Assembly: GCA_948567375.1 (NCBI GenBank)
Contig: OX419760.1
Span: 2,170,001-2,234,000 of the forward strand
Direction: 5' to 3'
Source of the DNA: Lunularia cruciata
Lineage: Eukaryota > Streptophyta > Marchantiopsida > Lunulariales > Lunulariaceae
DNA length: 64,000 bases
The notes under the pieces were generated by a model that was not told the DNA's origin, made no database searches, and saw only the letters and a list, made by a program, of their open reading frames with translations. Numbering within the stretch: the first letter of the stretch is position 1; the number at the start of each line of letters is the position of its first letter. Below, one piece after another: positions 10,843-21,839 of the stretch. The position numbers and the translations under genes are program-made.

Positions 10843-11084
10843 CAAGAGGGATATGGTTTGTAGGGAGCAACTAGGCTAACGGGATGGGAAACTTGAGGAC
10901 TCACACTTGAGGGCTAAGGTGCAAAGGAGAGAATATACTTAAATGGTAGTGACTAGGTTTCAAAATTCCTTGATTTTATGTGTGCATTTTGGAAGAGCTT
11001 AGGATCCCATCTGCTTTGGATTTAAAGCAATCGATACTTGTTACATTATCTTGATTGTAAATAATAGATATCATGATGTGTGTG
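10843..11084. other. Unassigned AT-rich spacer
   Basis: Host sequence right of element A, continuous with 1-42 once A is removed. I see no gene, repeat or structure in it. Confidence 0.5.
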
Positions 11085-12270
11085 AAAATTTTGTGTTACT
11101 TGAGCTAATTTGTTTCTACACATATTTATAGGAGGTGCATACTTGACACAAGTTGTCCAACATTGAGTGCAAGTGCAACTCTTCAAACCAGAGATACAAC
11201 AACTCATAGTATACAAATAGAATTGTGATTGTTTCTCAAACAAATGATCCATATTTTGAGCCTCATAAAGTTTTTGCAATGATACTTGGTTTTGCTCCGA
11301 GAATGTGCAACCCTATTACATATATTATTGTCGTCAACAATTGCAAAGTGTGAATCACATTACTTAACAAGCATGGATATTGATAGAAATGCATCTATGA
11401 CCATCACTCATCTTACAAATGAACAAAGACTCTCCATTTGCAAATACAAAATGAAAATTCAAATGCATTGCAAGTCTTTGTGGTAGATTGAGCAATAGGA
11501 GAGTTTCTCTTGAAAAGGTACCAAGCCGGGTTGCCATAAGCAATATTCCCAACAAATGCAAACATTATGAGTCTATGAATGTAAAATCTCCTGGAAATAG
11601 GACTGTTAATTATCCACAATTGGACTGCGCTTTGATAACTTGGATTCAACAGTGTCAAGCTTGTCATGTTGCATATATTGGTGCTCTCATTCAACTAAAA
11701 ACTCATCATTTTGCTGCACTTTTTTGAAACTTGGTGCAAATTCTCCCAATTTTAACAATGGATGGTTGTACAAGTTTCAGAAACACAACAATCGTTGCAG
11801 TTTCAAAATCCATGATGAGAGTGGCTCAACAGATCTTGAGGGCATGGAAGTTGCACTACCTGCCATCAAAGCCGAGATCCAAGAATATTGTCCTGTAGAT
11901 ATCTACAACATGGATGAGATGGGACTGAATTGTTCCTGCTCAAAAACTTACAGAAGGTACAATAGAAGGTTCAAAGAAGTATAAAATGTGCCTATCAATT
12001 GTACCTACTACTAACGTTGATGGATCTCATAGGTTAAAGTTGTTTTTCATTAGTCTCACAGAAAACCATGTTGCTTCAAGAAGCACAATGCTGCAAATCA
12101 TAAATTTTTGTAATGCCATAACAAAAGAGTATGGATGACAGAGGACTATTCCAAGAGTGGCTTCAAAGAGTTGACACAAATATGAGAATCCCAAATCAAA
12201 TTTTTCTATTGCTTCTTGATAATATGCGGTCACATCTCTGTCTGTCAAATTGCTTGATGGATGTCACTTG
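11085..12270 (+). pseudogene. pogo/Tigger-like (CENP-B type) transposase remnant
   Basis: Pieces in shifting frames give an N-terminal helix-turn-helix reading (LTNEQRLSICKYKMK near 11410; VSLEKVPSRVAISNIPNK near 11500), then NNGWLYKFQKHNNRCSFKIH and a catalytic-core start VDIYNMDEMGL (Asp codon 11913-11915). Later comes FQEWLQRVDTNMRIPNQIF followed by LLLLDNMRSH (Asp codon 12218-12220). This is the order of the Tc5/CENP-B HTH plus DDE superfamily (family knowledge). Stops and indels break it and the third Asp was not found. Terminal inverted repeats were not identified. The first ~560 bp recur at 18140-18660 in the same orientation. Confidence 0.8.
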
Positions 12271-12631
12271 AGTAGGGATCAAATCGGCGCCTATTCTCTC
12301 TCCTAAGTTTGTGTGCCATACAATGGGTTGTGAAGTCAAGGAATGTTGTACGTAAAGAGCGGCTATTGAGAGCAAGAGGAGATGCACAAGTAGACACGGA
12401 TTAAAGGACCCATCAACCAGATTGCGGCTTGGTAATCACTCAACGATTTGCCGTACTGGAAATTGGATCTAGGCCGTGGTCTCTCTTGGCGGTTTACAGG
12501 CTTTTTGCCGATGTCGTAGTAAGCGTCACGCGGGACAGATTAGTCGGTTCCTCTCGAGTTCTCTGTGAGTTTCTGTTACTCGGGGTGGTGACAACTTCAT
12601 TGGACAATGAGTCCCACTAGAATTCAATGCA
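12271..12631. other. Unassigned spacer
   Basis: Higher G+C than its surroundings. A 63-codon plus-strand open stretch (12429-12620) has no recognisable similarity and no counterpart at the other block copy, so I do not call it a gene. Confidence 0.4.
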
Positions 12632-13653
12632 ATGCATGTGAACTTCAGACATTGAGCGATCCCTAGCTATTGAACTTCCACTGCGAGCACTTAAGATGTT
12701 TAGGAAAGAAAATCATCAATCGAACAAATTACGTAGCCTGTCGCGTCTAGTTCCACTGATGTATTCTTCTGATTCCGTAGTGGAGTTACTCTGTACGTGC
12801 TGTCCCTTAACATCGATGGAGGTGCTGCCTACCATGGTTAGCATCCACTTGCTGTATTCTCAAGCTCTCCTCACGTGGTACACGCAGCCAGTCGCTCTTC
12901 GCTCTTCTGCAATACTTGCTAACGGAGGAGTGCCTATGGGCTCTGCCCGTTCCCAATAATATATAGGCGCGAGCTCAGGACACACTTCATCTTATAGTTT
13001 TATAGTAGAGATAGTTTTAAAAACTCAATTGTATTAATTTTATATGAATTATGAAATATCACTATCTTATCTAAAAAGTCACTATTTCATTTTGAAGAAA
13101 ATTAGATTATTTAAAAACCTTATAATTTAGTAGGTTAAGTATCGGGAGGACAGTAAACCATAGAAATTTAGAGGCCATCCGTTTGAGTGTAATTATCTTC
13201 AAAATAAAAGTAGTTGAATATTGCTTCATGGTCTAAAATTTTTGGTTTGAAATTTGAAATGTAATTATAATCCTCCATAAGAGCAGAAATAAATTATTGA
13301 CTCTGAGAGACTCAAAGAACAGGTCACTGACAAACAAGCCACAAATTTTGTTCATTGTGCCATACTTGGTAGCTGTATATAACAATCGGCATCCGAACTT
13401 TTCATCCATTGCCGTAAGTACTTGAATTAAGTGCAACATATATGCTAAGTAAAGGAGATAAAGGAGACAAGGGTGTTGTACTTTTGCTCACTTGTTCTAC
13501 AGCTGACATTTCCTCTCATCAGAGGTGCTCAGCGATTATTAACTCGAGCTTCTAGGGGCTACATAAAAGTTGAAAGCATTGGATATTAGTAATATCTATT
13601 CAATGCATGATATGGTGTTTCGGACCTCAATGTTATGCTATCTAAGACATTCC

Positions 13654-14689
13654 CTAAAGCAAGGGCGACGGTGCCTCGAATTGAGGGGTGGCACCTTTCT
13701 GTGGGTTCTTAGGTGGCGGAGGTGAACGTTTCCCCGCGGGAAGAGTCTGAAAGGCATGCTTCACCAAGTCATTGGTTTCAAAGTTAGTACTAGTCTTGTC
13801 GAGAATTTCGTGTTTCTTGCCGGACCTCAGATTTGCTATGTTGCGAATTCCACGTCCTATGGCAAGTTGGTTTTCTGTTGATGTTCCTGAACCAATCTGC
13901 ACAGCAGTTCATCTTATTAGTAGGAGTGACTTGGAAACTGAAGCAGAACGTCATGTCAATGTCCAAGTTGTGCCAACTGAATTAATGCTCCTCATCTTAA
14001 GAAGCAGTACTAGATGATTGAGTGAGAGCCTTACGCCGCATATGCATTGACCTGGAGTTTCAATCACGCCTAGATGATCGTTGACCTCAATCCTTAATTT
14101 TCAAACAGGTTTATATGTTCGGAGAGGGTGTCCGAACTACTGTTGAGTGTAATTTTCTGAGCATAGTCACTAAATGCATTGTGAGACAATACTCCTGAAG
14201 CCTCCACACACACCAAATCTTAATCAGTCCAGAAAAGCTACGTCGAAGGTCTTCACAGACGTCAGCCTGATGTTTATCCTTCTGATTTAGGGGTTTGTTC
14301 AACTAGATGAGATACAGAATCATAGTCTTTTATATTCAGATATAAAGCAGCGTGGAGGTTGTCACATACCAGGTCAGGTAAACAAGAGCTACCTTTGCAT
14401 CCCACATAAATGTCCGCTGATACTGTTTAAGGTGTGAGACGAGTCAATTAAATAAATAATACACGATATCGAGGAACAGATGACATGGGAGGAATCAGGA
14501 AATTACATGCGAACGCCAGGAAAGATGCTAATAAAGCAACTGCATACCATCAGAATCTGTACATCGAATTCAAATTCACAGCATGCGCCAAAGACGAAAG
14601 ATTCTGAACTCACTTGCGTACGAGTCCGAAGTTTGAAACGCATATAGAGCGAACAGCATTCCAAGAATTAACTCCACCTTTAGCAACAT
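13654..14689 (-). CDS. Small secreted peptide precursor, two exons, copy 1
   Basis: Predicted exons 14689-14614 and 13886-13654 with a 727-bp intron; 309 nt, 102 residues. Exon 1 is a complete signal peptide (MLLKVELILGMLFALYAF, cleavage expected after DSYA) ending at donor GCAA/GTGAGT. The intron ends with a plant-like branch site, CTACTAAT, then two AGs 10 nt apart; only the second (GGTTCAG/GA) keeps the long frame. The mature part reads TSTENQLAIGRGIRN, GKKHEILDKTSTNFETND and LVKHAFQTLPAGKRSPPPPK, then a variable tail. Copy 2 has the same exon structure. The Pro-rich FxxLPxGxRSPPPP end recalls plant signalling-peptide precursors such as the IDA group, but that likeness is weak and no family is claimed. 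Extracellular location is inferred from the signal peptide. Confidence 0.72.
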
Positions 14690-14970
14690 TGTTATTTCGA
14701 ATGGAAGGTAGTATTCAAGCGACAAGTTCCCGTATACTGATAAGTTCATTTTACTGAAGGATTTGTCCCATTCGCAACGAATTCATCACAGTGGGAGCAC
14801 CCTGCCAGTAAGCTAGAGAAAAACTCACTACCGCGCTAGCACTGACCGGGCAAAAATTCCTGAAATCCCATTGCCTTATGTCATTCAAATTCTTGCTACA
14901 GAAAGTACCAATTCAATCTAATCAGCGCTCAGACATACTTGGTTCAAGGAGAGATCTGATCCATTTTTTT

Positions 14971-14980
14971 CTTAATAAGG
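14971..14980 (-). promoter_or_regulatory. Degenerate TATA-like site upstream of peptide gene copy 1
   Basis: Aligned with the palindromic CTTATATAAG of copy 2 (40624-40630), this copy reads CTTAATAAG, so the TATA core is changed. It lies about 285 bp before the ATG in an otherwise conserved upstream region. Confidence 0.35.
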
Positions 14981-16373
14981 TTTGGGACGAAGACGAAGTC
15001 CTCTGCAGCTAACACAAAAAGCAGCCAAGACAGAGGACTGCTTTGGTCAACAGCAGAAAAGGCCGTGTGCGTGATTTGGGTTGTAAGGTTCTCATGTGTT
15101 TCCTTCAAGTAGAACATCCCGCTGCTCATTCGCGGTCGATCTTCAAAGTAGTTTGACTGAAATATTGTATTTACTTTAAAGAAACCTGTCCGATGTAAGC
15201 TTGAAAGCTATCGTTTCGATTGAAGCTAGAGACTTACGGTCTCAAAATTGTCAACACTCTACAGTGTGTAGTAGGTACATTAGAGTCGCCTTTTCGCCTT
15301 CTACCGTGCGTAGTAGGTATATTAGAGTTCCATAACTATGATATAGCATTCGTAGATATAGAGATCGTACGTTACAAATTAAATCAGGAATAAGAATTAG
15401 TCCAAATGATATAATCTTAACAAATACACTTTTCCTGTCAGTTAAACTTTCACGACCCGGTCCACGCTGAGCTTTTAAATCTGACCTTTTCATTCATTAT
15501 CTCGAAATAGTAAGGAAAACAACGTGTTCGTCTTTATGAAGAGTAGACTTTTTATACTTGAATCGTTTCTAAGTCTAACCAAGATAACATATAGTTGCCT
15601 CTCCAGTGCGTTCGAGTTGCACAGAATACGTGCGGATACCGTTTCCATACGGCTTCATGATCCTGGATGCATGAACCAAGTACTGTACATTTTTTTGAGG
15701 AAGCTTAAGGACGATGGTGCTAGGCTCCCTATTATGACCAGAGATTCTTGGTCCACAAGTAGTATGGATTCATCAAGCGAAGTTGTGGTACGAAATAAAT
15801 TCGATATAATTTAATTTACTTCCGCTATTATAATATTATAAATTTCAAGTTTATTTTAAGTATGCAAAACAAGGTTGTTTGACTGAATGGGTTCTTCTGC
15901 TTTCTTATGCTATTGGGTAATACTATAGAGTGAAAATAAACTTAAAACATCAAAATTTAGTGTAATGACAAAATGAAGGAACCTTTATTTAGGTCATTTG
16001 TGATTTTCTAATACTATGAGGAGAATATATTTTATTTTGACACTCAATCTGATATTAATATTCCAAGAATATCAGATAGACTTAATGTAGTACTAGGTTA
16101 TATCTATACTAAATTCTTCTAATCATACTTCTTAGTATTATAAATTCAGAATGAATTTATATTAAAATTTTACAGTAACATTTTGTCATATAGTGTAAGT
16201 TTTGGTAGTGAAAGTTGTCCAAGAGTAGATTTGGAAATGTTGGAGGAACAATAAAGTGTTGCTCAAATTTGCAAGTATGTGGTAAGAACCACTTGGTAAG
16301 AACCAATTGGTTCCATGATTATATTAGGTGGAAATGACTTAAATAAGGTAAAGTGTCACAATGATGACCTGCT

Positions 16374-16659
16374 ATTGTTTAGTATTTAACCTCTTGGGCA
16401 AAGTCATTCTCAAGAGAGTGAAATGTCACCATACCGGTGCATTGTTGAAAAGATAAATCCAAACTAATTCCACTCACGGTAAATCTAATCCAAAGGATCA
16501 CTGAATGTGATGGTTTATTGTTTAGTATTTAACCTCTTGGGCAAAGTCATTCTCAAGAGAGTGAAATGTCACCATACCGGTGCATTGTTGAAAAGATAAA
16601 TTCAAACTAATTCCACTCACGGTAAATCTAATCCAAAGGATCACTGAATGTGATGGTTC
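16374..16659. repeat. Two 143-bp tandem repeats
   Basis: Nearly identical units at 16374-16516 and 16517-16659, each with TTAACCTCTTGGGCAAAGTC, CCATACCGGTGCATTG and TCACTGAATGTGATGG. Copy 2 of the block retains only the last motif. Confidence 0.9.
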
Positions 16660-17056
16660 ATTCGTAATAAGGTCATTTTACCTTGAAAATTCACTGCACT
16701 CCTTTTGCACAACCGAGTTAGGATCACATTGCTGAAACATTATTATGTATTGAGATTCTTATTCTTGCTATTCTTGTTTGCATCATGAGGTTTGTGGTTG
16801 TACGAGTTAGCTGCACTAGAAATTCCTACAACTAATATCCTAGAATGTGGGAGTATGATCCTCGGAGGGCCCAATCAACCTAATGAGTACAATTGTGAAG
16901 TAGGATTCTTATCCTTCACATAAGGCACGACCTCACAATGGGGTGTCTCCCGACCGGCTCCTATTTATTTCATTTTTGCATTGTCACACTAAGGATACAT
17001 AGAGAAATTACAATTCTTTTTTATTTAGATGCCAATCTTAATAAGTAAAGATTTTT

Positions 17057-17316
17057 CATTTATTGACGGGATTCGACTATTCTGATCCAGTTGCTTATAA
17101 AGTCAAGATCGTTTCTCAAATCCTAAAAGGGCAAACATTTTCCACTTATTGACAGATATTGAAATATTTGATCAAGTTGTTCTATAGAAGTCAAGGTCTT
17201 TCTCCAATCTTAAAAGGTCAAACATTCTTCATTTATTGACCACATTGGATTATTTTTTGATCAAGTTGTTCTTATAGTTCTCCGGTTTTGGTAAGGTATA
17301 TTAGGTAGACTACAAT
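17057..17316. repeat. Imperfect ~86-bp tandem repeats, three units
   Basis: Recurrent CA(T/C)TTATTGAC at 17057, 17143 and 17230, each followed by GATCAAGTTGTTC-like sequence and CTTTCTC.. / AAAAGGGCAAACATT. Noncoding and AT-rich. Confidence 0.7.
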
Positions 17317-18139
17317 AATTCATCTAATGTTTGATACTAGAAAATACTCAAAATTACAAGGAGGTAATTTCATCCACTATGGAGACTTTAAATATCTTTC
17401 AAGACCTTTTTAGAAAAATTAATGATCTAATAAAATAACTGTGTAACTTCCTCTTAATTACAGAAATCAAATATGAGAGAACTTAACTAAAAGTAAGTTA
17501 AAGCTCCGTTGCTATAGAAAGAAAATTTTAGCTTATCTCAAATAAAGATAATTAGAATGCCTTTGTCATCTCTAAGATGCAAATATACTCTATTTAATTC
17601 TTGTTTATTTTCTCCTATTTTCTTTAATTTCTTCTTAGGTTTTGGTTTTCTATAAAGAGTATATCCACTCAGCCATGGTCTATAAATATATGAATATATA
17701 TGTATATATATATATATATAATTCATGTTTATATTTATATTTATATTTATTAATTATTTATATTTTTCATGATATTGCATGATATTCACAATAATATTGT
17801 CATATAATTTGATATTATAAGCTCACTAATTCAATTTTGATATTCAATTCATAAGTTCATACACATATATCTAACTTTTATTTTGAAATAAATATTTATT
17901 AGCATCCTTATCATATTATATAGAGAATTTCATGAATTGGATTTATAAGTCTTTATCTTTAGCAAAACTTCTGAAAATTCTTTTAGATGATTTAGTTTGA
18001 TAGATTATAATATCTGACTTCAAACTAAGTTCCTTTGGAGATTTGAGTGCGCTCCAAAAAACCAAGTTAAATAAGGTCAATGAGGTTTATGGCATATTGC
18101 TTTATACCTTTGTTATAGTAACAATTATTATCCCTTTCT
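17317..18139. other. AT-rich noncoding stretch with TA and ATTTAT microsatellites
   Basis: Simple repeats (TA)n at about 17690-17720 and (ATTTAT)n to 17760. The segment 17525-17620 (GCTTATCTCAAATAAAGATA...) recurs diverged at 51861-51940, where it ends abruptly at element E, and so serves as an empty-site comparison for E. No gene seen. Confidence 0.6.
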
Positions 18140-18900
18140 ACACATGTTCATAGGAGGCGCATACTTGACATAAGTTGTCCAACATTGAGTGCAAGTGCAA
18201 CTCTTCAAATTAGAGATACAATAACTCATAGTATACAAGTAGAATTGTGATTGTCTTTCAAACAAATCATCCATGTTTTGAGCCTTATAAAGATTTTGCA
18301 ATGATACTTGGTTCTGCTCTGAGAATGTGCAACCCCATTACATGTAGTATTTGTCAATGAGTGCAAAGTGGGAATCATTTTGCTTAACAAACATGGATAT
18401 TGATAGAAATGCATCTATGGTTATCACTCATCTTACAAATGAGCAAAGACTCTCCATTTGCAAATAAAAAAATGCAAATCCAAATGCATTGCAAGTCTTT
18501 GTAGTAGAATGAGCAAAACAAGAGTTTTTCTTGAAAAGGTACCAAGCCAGGTTGCTATAAGCAATATTCTCAACAAAAACAAACATTATGAGTTTATGAA
18601 TGCAAAGCATGATATGACTGTTAATTATCCAAATTGGACAACACTTTAATAACCTAGAGTCAACAATTGCAAAGCCAATTGATGGTAACTAAATGCCACA
18701 GGTTCAAAGTCACCTTCATTGGGCAGATACTCATTCATCTCGTTGTGAAGAGAGGTTTCATTCCCAAGGAGGAAGTGATGTAATTGAGTGATGGAGAGAG
18801 TAGATTATACAAGACGAAGAAGATAATGATGATGATGAGGATGCATATAGCTTGGATAAGGATGAGAGTGCTAATGATGGGGATGATGAGGGCAAAAACA
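18140..18900 (+). pseudogene. Second Tigger-like transposase remnant (internally deleted)
   Basis: The first ~520 bp match 11095-11640: the leader GCATACTTGACATAAG, then the HTH region with SKTRVFLEKVPSQVAISNIL. The copy then jumps to a reading rich in Asp/Glu (GACGAAGAAGATAATGATGATGATG near 18805), typical of the acidic tail of such transposases. The DDE core is therefore absent. Confidence 0.65.
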
Positions 18901-19099
18901 AGGAGGGACGGTGAGTGATTGATTAGATTTGAGTTTTGGTATATATTTGTATGCTTTCATTGTTTGAAAACATACAAAGTTCTATTGTATATACCATTAT
19001 TGGAATTAATAAATAAGTTCATTTAACATGCCTTAATTAATGAGCTTGTGTATTTACTTGATTTAAAAGTGAATTTAACTGATGGATGACTAAATGTAC

Positions 19100-20620
19100 C
19101 ACTTGTGAATAGGTGTTCAACAGATTTGTGTTGAAACACATGCCTTACCAATAGTGAGGTTAAGTTGTGATAGTTGTAGGGAGAAAGTCCCTTCTCCCCC
19201 TTCTCCCCTTTCTTTATCTGTGGAAGGAGCACCTCCCTCCATGCACTTTAAAGTACCTTCACCATCTTCTTGTTTTGTTGACATCACATGTGTTTTAGAT
19301 GATTGTGGTTGGGTGGTTGAGGAGGGAAAGAGAAATTTGGCTGAGCGGGAGAGGCTATTAGAGAGTGTAGAGGAGCAAGAGAGTTTAGTTCTTGAGCATA
19401 AGAGGCAATTGGAGAGTGTAGTGGAGTGAGAGTGTAGTAGTGCTTGAGCACAAGAGTAGATTGGAGAGCTTTGAGGAGCATGGTAGATTGTTAGTAGAGA
19501 GAGAGAGACTCCTTTGTGAGTAAGAGGATACTCTTGCTGCAAAGGAAGAGAGGCATCTGACCTTCATTACTTTGGAAATGGAGAGAGAGAGAGAGAGAGC
19601 AGAGATTAGCTGACTTGGACTTGGATATCCTAGATGCCATTTCCATGGTGAGGGTTAAAGGATCCAATTACAAAATCAGGCATGAGAGTTAGCCTTTGCT
19701 ATGGAGAGGTGCAAGAGTACACATGTTCAAGTAGAAGAGAGTCAGAGTAATCAAGCTCAAGCAAGGGCTAGTGTGGCTTATCTTGGATCAAGAATACATA
19801 GTATTGCTTGCCTAACCCATACCCACAATGTGATATAGACCCAAGGCAATGCCACCCCTGTGATAGATGCCACCCTTGTGCTACCTCATAGTGCGCATAC
19901 TCACGGGATTCAAACTGAGTTTAAAGAGAGGCTTTGTCTATCAAGAGAGTATATTCCATGTATTATCTTCCCAAGCTTCTTACGGAAGAAGATCATTGTT
20001 ATAGATGTTGCTTGTTTGGCATCATTATGGGTCCATGGTAGCACCGGTTTCCGTGCATGGGACAGTTGGACGACTAAGCATGGTTAGTGCTCCCACACAT
20101 TGTCAGGGCCTGTAAGGTGGGTCACACGTCTTGGTGTTTGCCATTTCATCCAATTCTATTTGCTACGCTTTAAGGTTATCTTGTGGATAGATCTTACCCT
20201 AGGTGGAGTGGAGTGGTTGCTATAGAGCATGTGACAGCGGTTGAAACTCCTAGAGGAAGTTCACATTGGGTCTTGCTTCATAGCATGTATGTGTTCTATA
20301 GATGTCCAGCAAGATGATGAGTTCAAAGGACTTAGAGTAAGATCATATGAGCATCTCACTTCAGTAGGCTTACCTCTTCATGATCTTTTGATATTGGACA
20401 ACTATGCAATCTCTTATTATAGGAACTATCCACATGGTACTATCCATCCTACCAACTTCCGTCCTTATAAAGTAGAGAGAGCATCATATGACCCTTTGAT
20501 GAGTGCTTTGGACAGATTTGTCCATGATGATAGGCCTGTTGTTAGTTGGGCAGAAGAGGAGTGGACATCCAGTAGACTGAGTTCTTATAGTAGTGACCCA
20601 TATTCTTCTTGCTAGCATTA
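19100..20620 (+). pseudogene. Unrecognised decayed plus-strand coding region with coiled coil
   Basis: Two open pieces: 19154-19429 (91 codons), with a heptad-like Glu/Leu-rich stretch including ERERLLESVEEQESLVLEHK, and 20241-20615 (124 codons), with LRVRSYEHLTSVGLPLHDLL and FRPYKVERASYDPLMSALDR. Between them is an Arg/Glu-rich, stop-broken reading and a (GA)n tract (19580-19602). I do not recognise a family. The coding look (long open runs, amphipathic repeats) suggests a dead gene, perhaps of a mobile element. Confidence 0.4.
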
Positions 20621-20671
20621 TCAAGCACCAAGACTTGCATGAGAGCGTGTGACACCTTTGGTGGTCATTGA

Positions 20672-21322
20672 TGTTGTGCATATATACATTGCTACACAAC
20701 ATACATCATGTCAACATCACACACTATAGAAGCACAACTCATATATAAGTCATACATGGACTCTAAAGTGCCACAATAAGTAGTTTGTTTACACAACTCA
20801 AATCACTCTCAATTAGATCATTACTTGATCTATTACTCAATGATTTTCCAACAACTAGATATCGATTACAGTCAAGCCACACCTACTCTAGCTAAGAGAA
20901 TCCAGGTGATGCTTGCCGGCTTTTGTCCACCATAACTAGGAACTCGAAGGCTCAACATCAAAGTGAAGCTCCTTGGAGCTGCACTTTGAAACTATAACCT
21001 ATGGACTTGAGCTAGGTCTCAAACCCTAATGGTCCTATTGATGCCACACTCGATTGTCCAAATGGTGCAAGTGATGATGGGCCCCACCATGTAGTTAGTA
21101 CTCCAAACACAAAATTTGTCCGTCAACAAGTAGTCTATGAGTATCTACCAAAATACTCTTGACTACCAACACTACTACTCTTGAGTTTGAGCAATCTAGA
21201 TGTGATGCTACAAATGACATGATAGGTATTGTGAGTATATACATTGCTACATCATTGTCAACATCATACATTGAAGAAGCACAACTCATACATAAGTCAT
21301 ACATGGACTCTAAAGTACCACA
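20672..21322 (-). repeat. 3' LTR of element D with ~97-bp direct repeats at its ends
   Basis: It runs from TGTTGTGCATATATAC to CTAAAGTACCACA. The first ~105 bases (20672-20777) and the last ~95 (21228-21322) are near-copies, both holding ACATTGCTACA, GAAGCACAACTCATA and ACATGGACTCTAAAGT. The centre (20778-21227) matches 34432-34884. The next bases, ATTGACCCCCTA, are a polypurine tract on the minus strand. Element E has the same tripartite LTR. Confidence 0.75.
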
Positions 21323-21497
21323 ATTGACCCCCTAGCTAGTGGTTAGGTCTTCTAACTCCAAATATCCATCTACTCTAGGTATATGGTATATTTTGTGGTG
21401 GGAAAAAGATCAAGAGGCCAGGTGCTATCGAGCCTCATTGTTAGTCATATGTTTGCAATCAATACCATATAAATGATGAACAAACTATAGGTCAAGT

Positions 21498-21830
21498 ACA
21501 TCTAGGACATAATCACTATCCCTAAAAAACCACCATGAGGGAAGGAGTCATACATACCATATGCCATCCTTTCAAACACCTATCGCACACTAACATAGTA
21601 ATAACTCCACCAAAAGAGCCGCATAACACACACCTAAAGCATACTTGTACAAGTGCCAAGCTTGGATCCATAGTATCATCAATGTTTTGGAGGTGGCATG
21701 GCGCACAATTGTGCACATGATCCTTCCAAACAACACCATCATGTCTTTCCAATAGAAGGACTCTAGATGGCAAAACCTCACGCACTCTCAAGATAGTGCA
21801 GCCCGTAGACACATCAAGTGTCATCAATGT
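21498..21830 (-). pseudogene. Integrase C-terminus plus PHD finger of element D
   Basis: An open stretch (21827-21522) begins with an integrase C-terminal-like segment (TILRVREVLPSRVLLLE, VVWKDHVHNCAPC) and continues into a zinc finger with the PHD spacing: CVLC, 11 residues, CDRC, 4 residues, His, 2 residues, Cys (21632-21552, in CDRCLKGWHMVCMTPSL). After three stops the same frame reads LCPRCT (21498-21509), the expected last Cys pair after a Trp position (now TGA). Together this is the complete C4HC3 set. PHD fingers read histone H3 tails (family knowledge); a targeting or chromatin role here is inference. Element E carries the same module at 52743-53068. Confidence 0.85.
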
Positions 21831-21839
21831 GGTTTGTTA

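Larger units (their letters stand above)
12632..16938. repeat. Duplicated block, copy 1 (carries secreted-peptide gene)
   Basis: Collinear with 37455-41919. Shared landmarks: CTTCAGACATTGAGCGATCC (12643 / 37467), the complete peptide gene with intron and upstream region, TCCATACGGCTTCATGAT (15644 / 41260), and GAAGTAGGATTCTTATCCTTC near the right end. Copy 1 has extra DNA at about 15680-16490. Copy 2 has its own 767-bp insertion and a tandem expansion. It is not a retroelement: no coding similarity to gag or pol, and no LTRs around it. Confidence 0.87.

Noticed and set aside
12429-12959. Plus-strand ORFs at 12429-12620 and 12696-12959
   Set aside because: No recognisable motifs. The second overlaps the duplicated block, but copy 2 (about 37530-37790) has disrupting differences, so neither behaves like coding DNA.
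13654-13740. C-terminus of the peptide precursor as a member of the IDA or CLE peptide families
   Set aside because: Only a loose Pro-rich likeness (LPxGxxxPPP); the terminal signature residues of those families are absent, and the gene has an intron within the precursor. Not strong enough to name.
14944-15129. 61-codon minus-strand ORF upstream of the peptide gene, once considered a first exon
   Set aside because: In copy 2 the same region has a frame-breaking stop and indels although the DNA is otherwise conserved. It is better explained as promoter/5' UTR, and the true signal-peptide exon is at 14614-14689.
17538-17726. 62-codon minus ORF with a Tyr/Ile-rich start
   Set aside because: Translated (TA)n microsatellite; low complexity.
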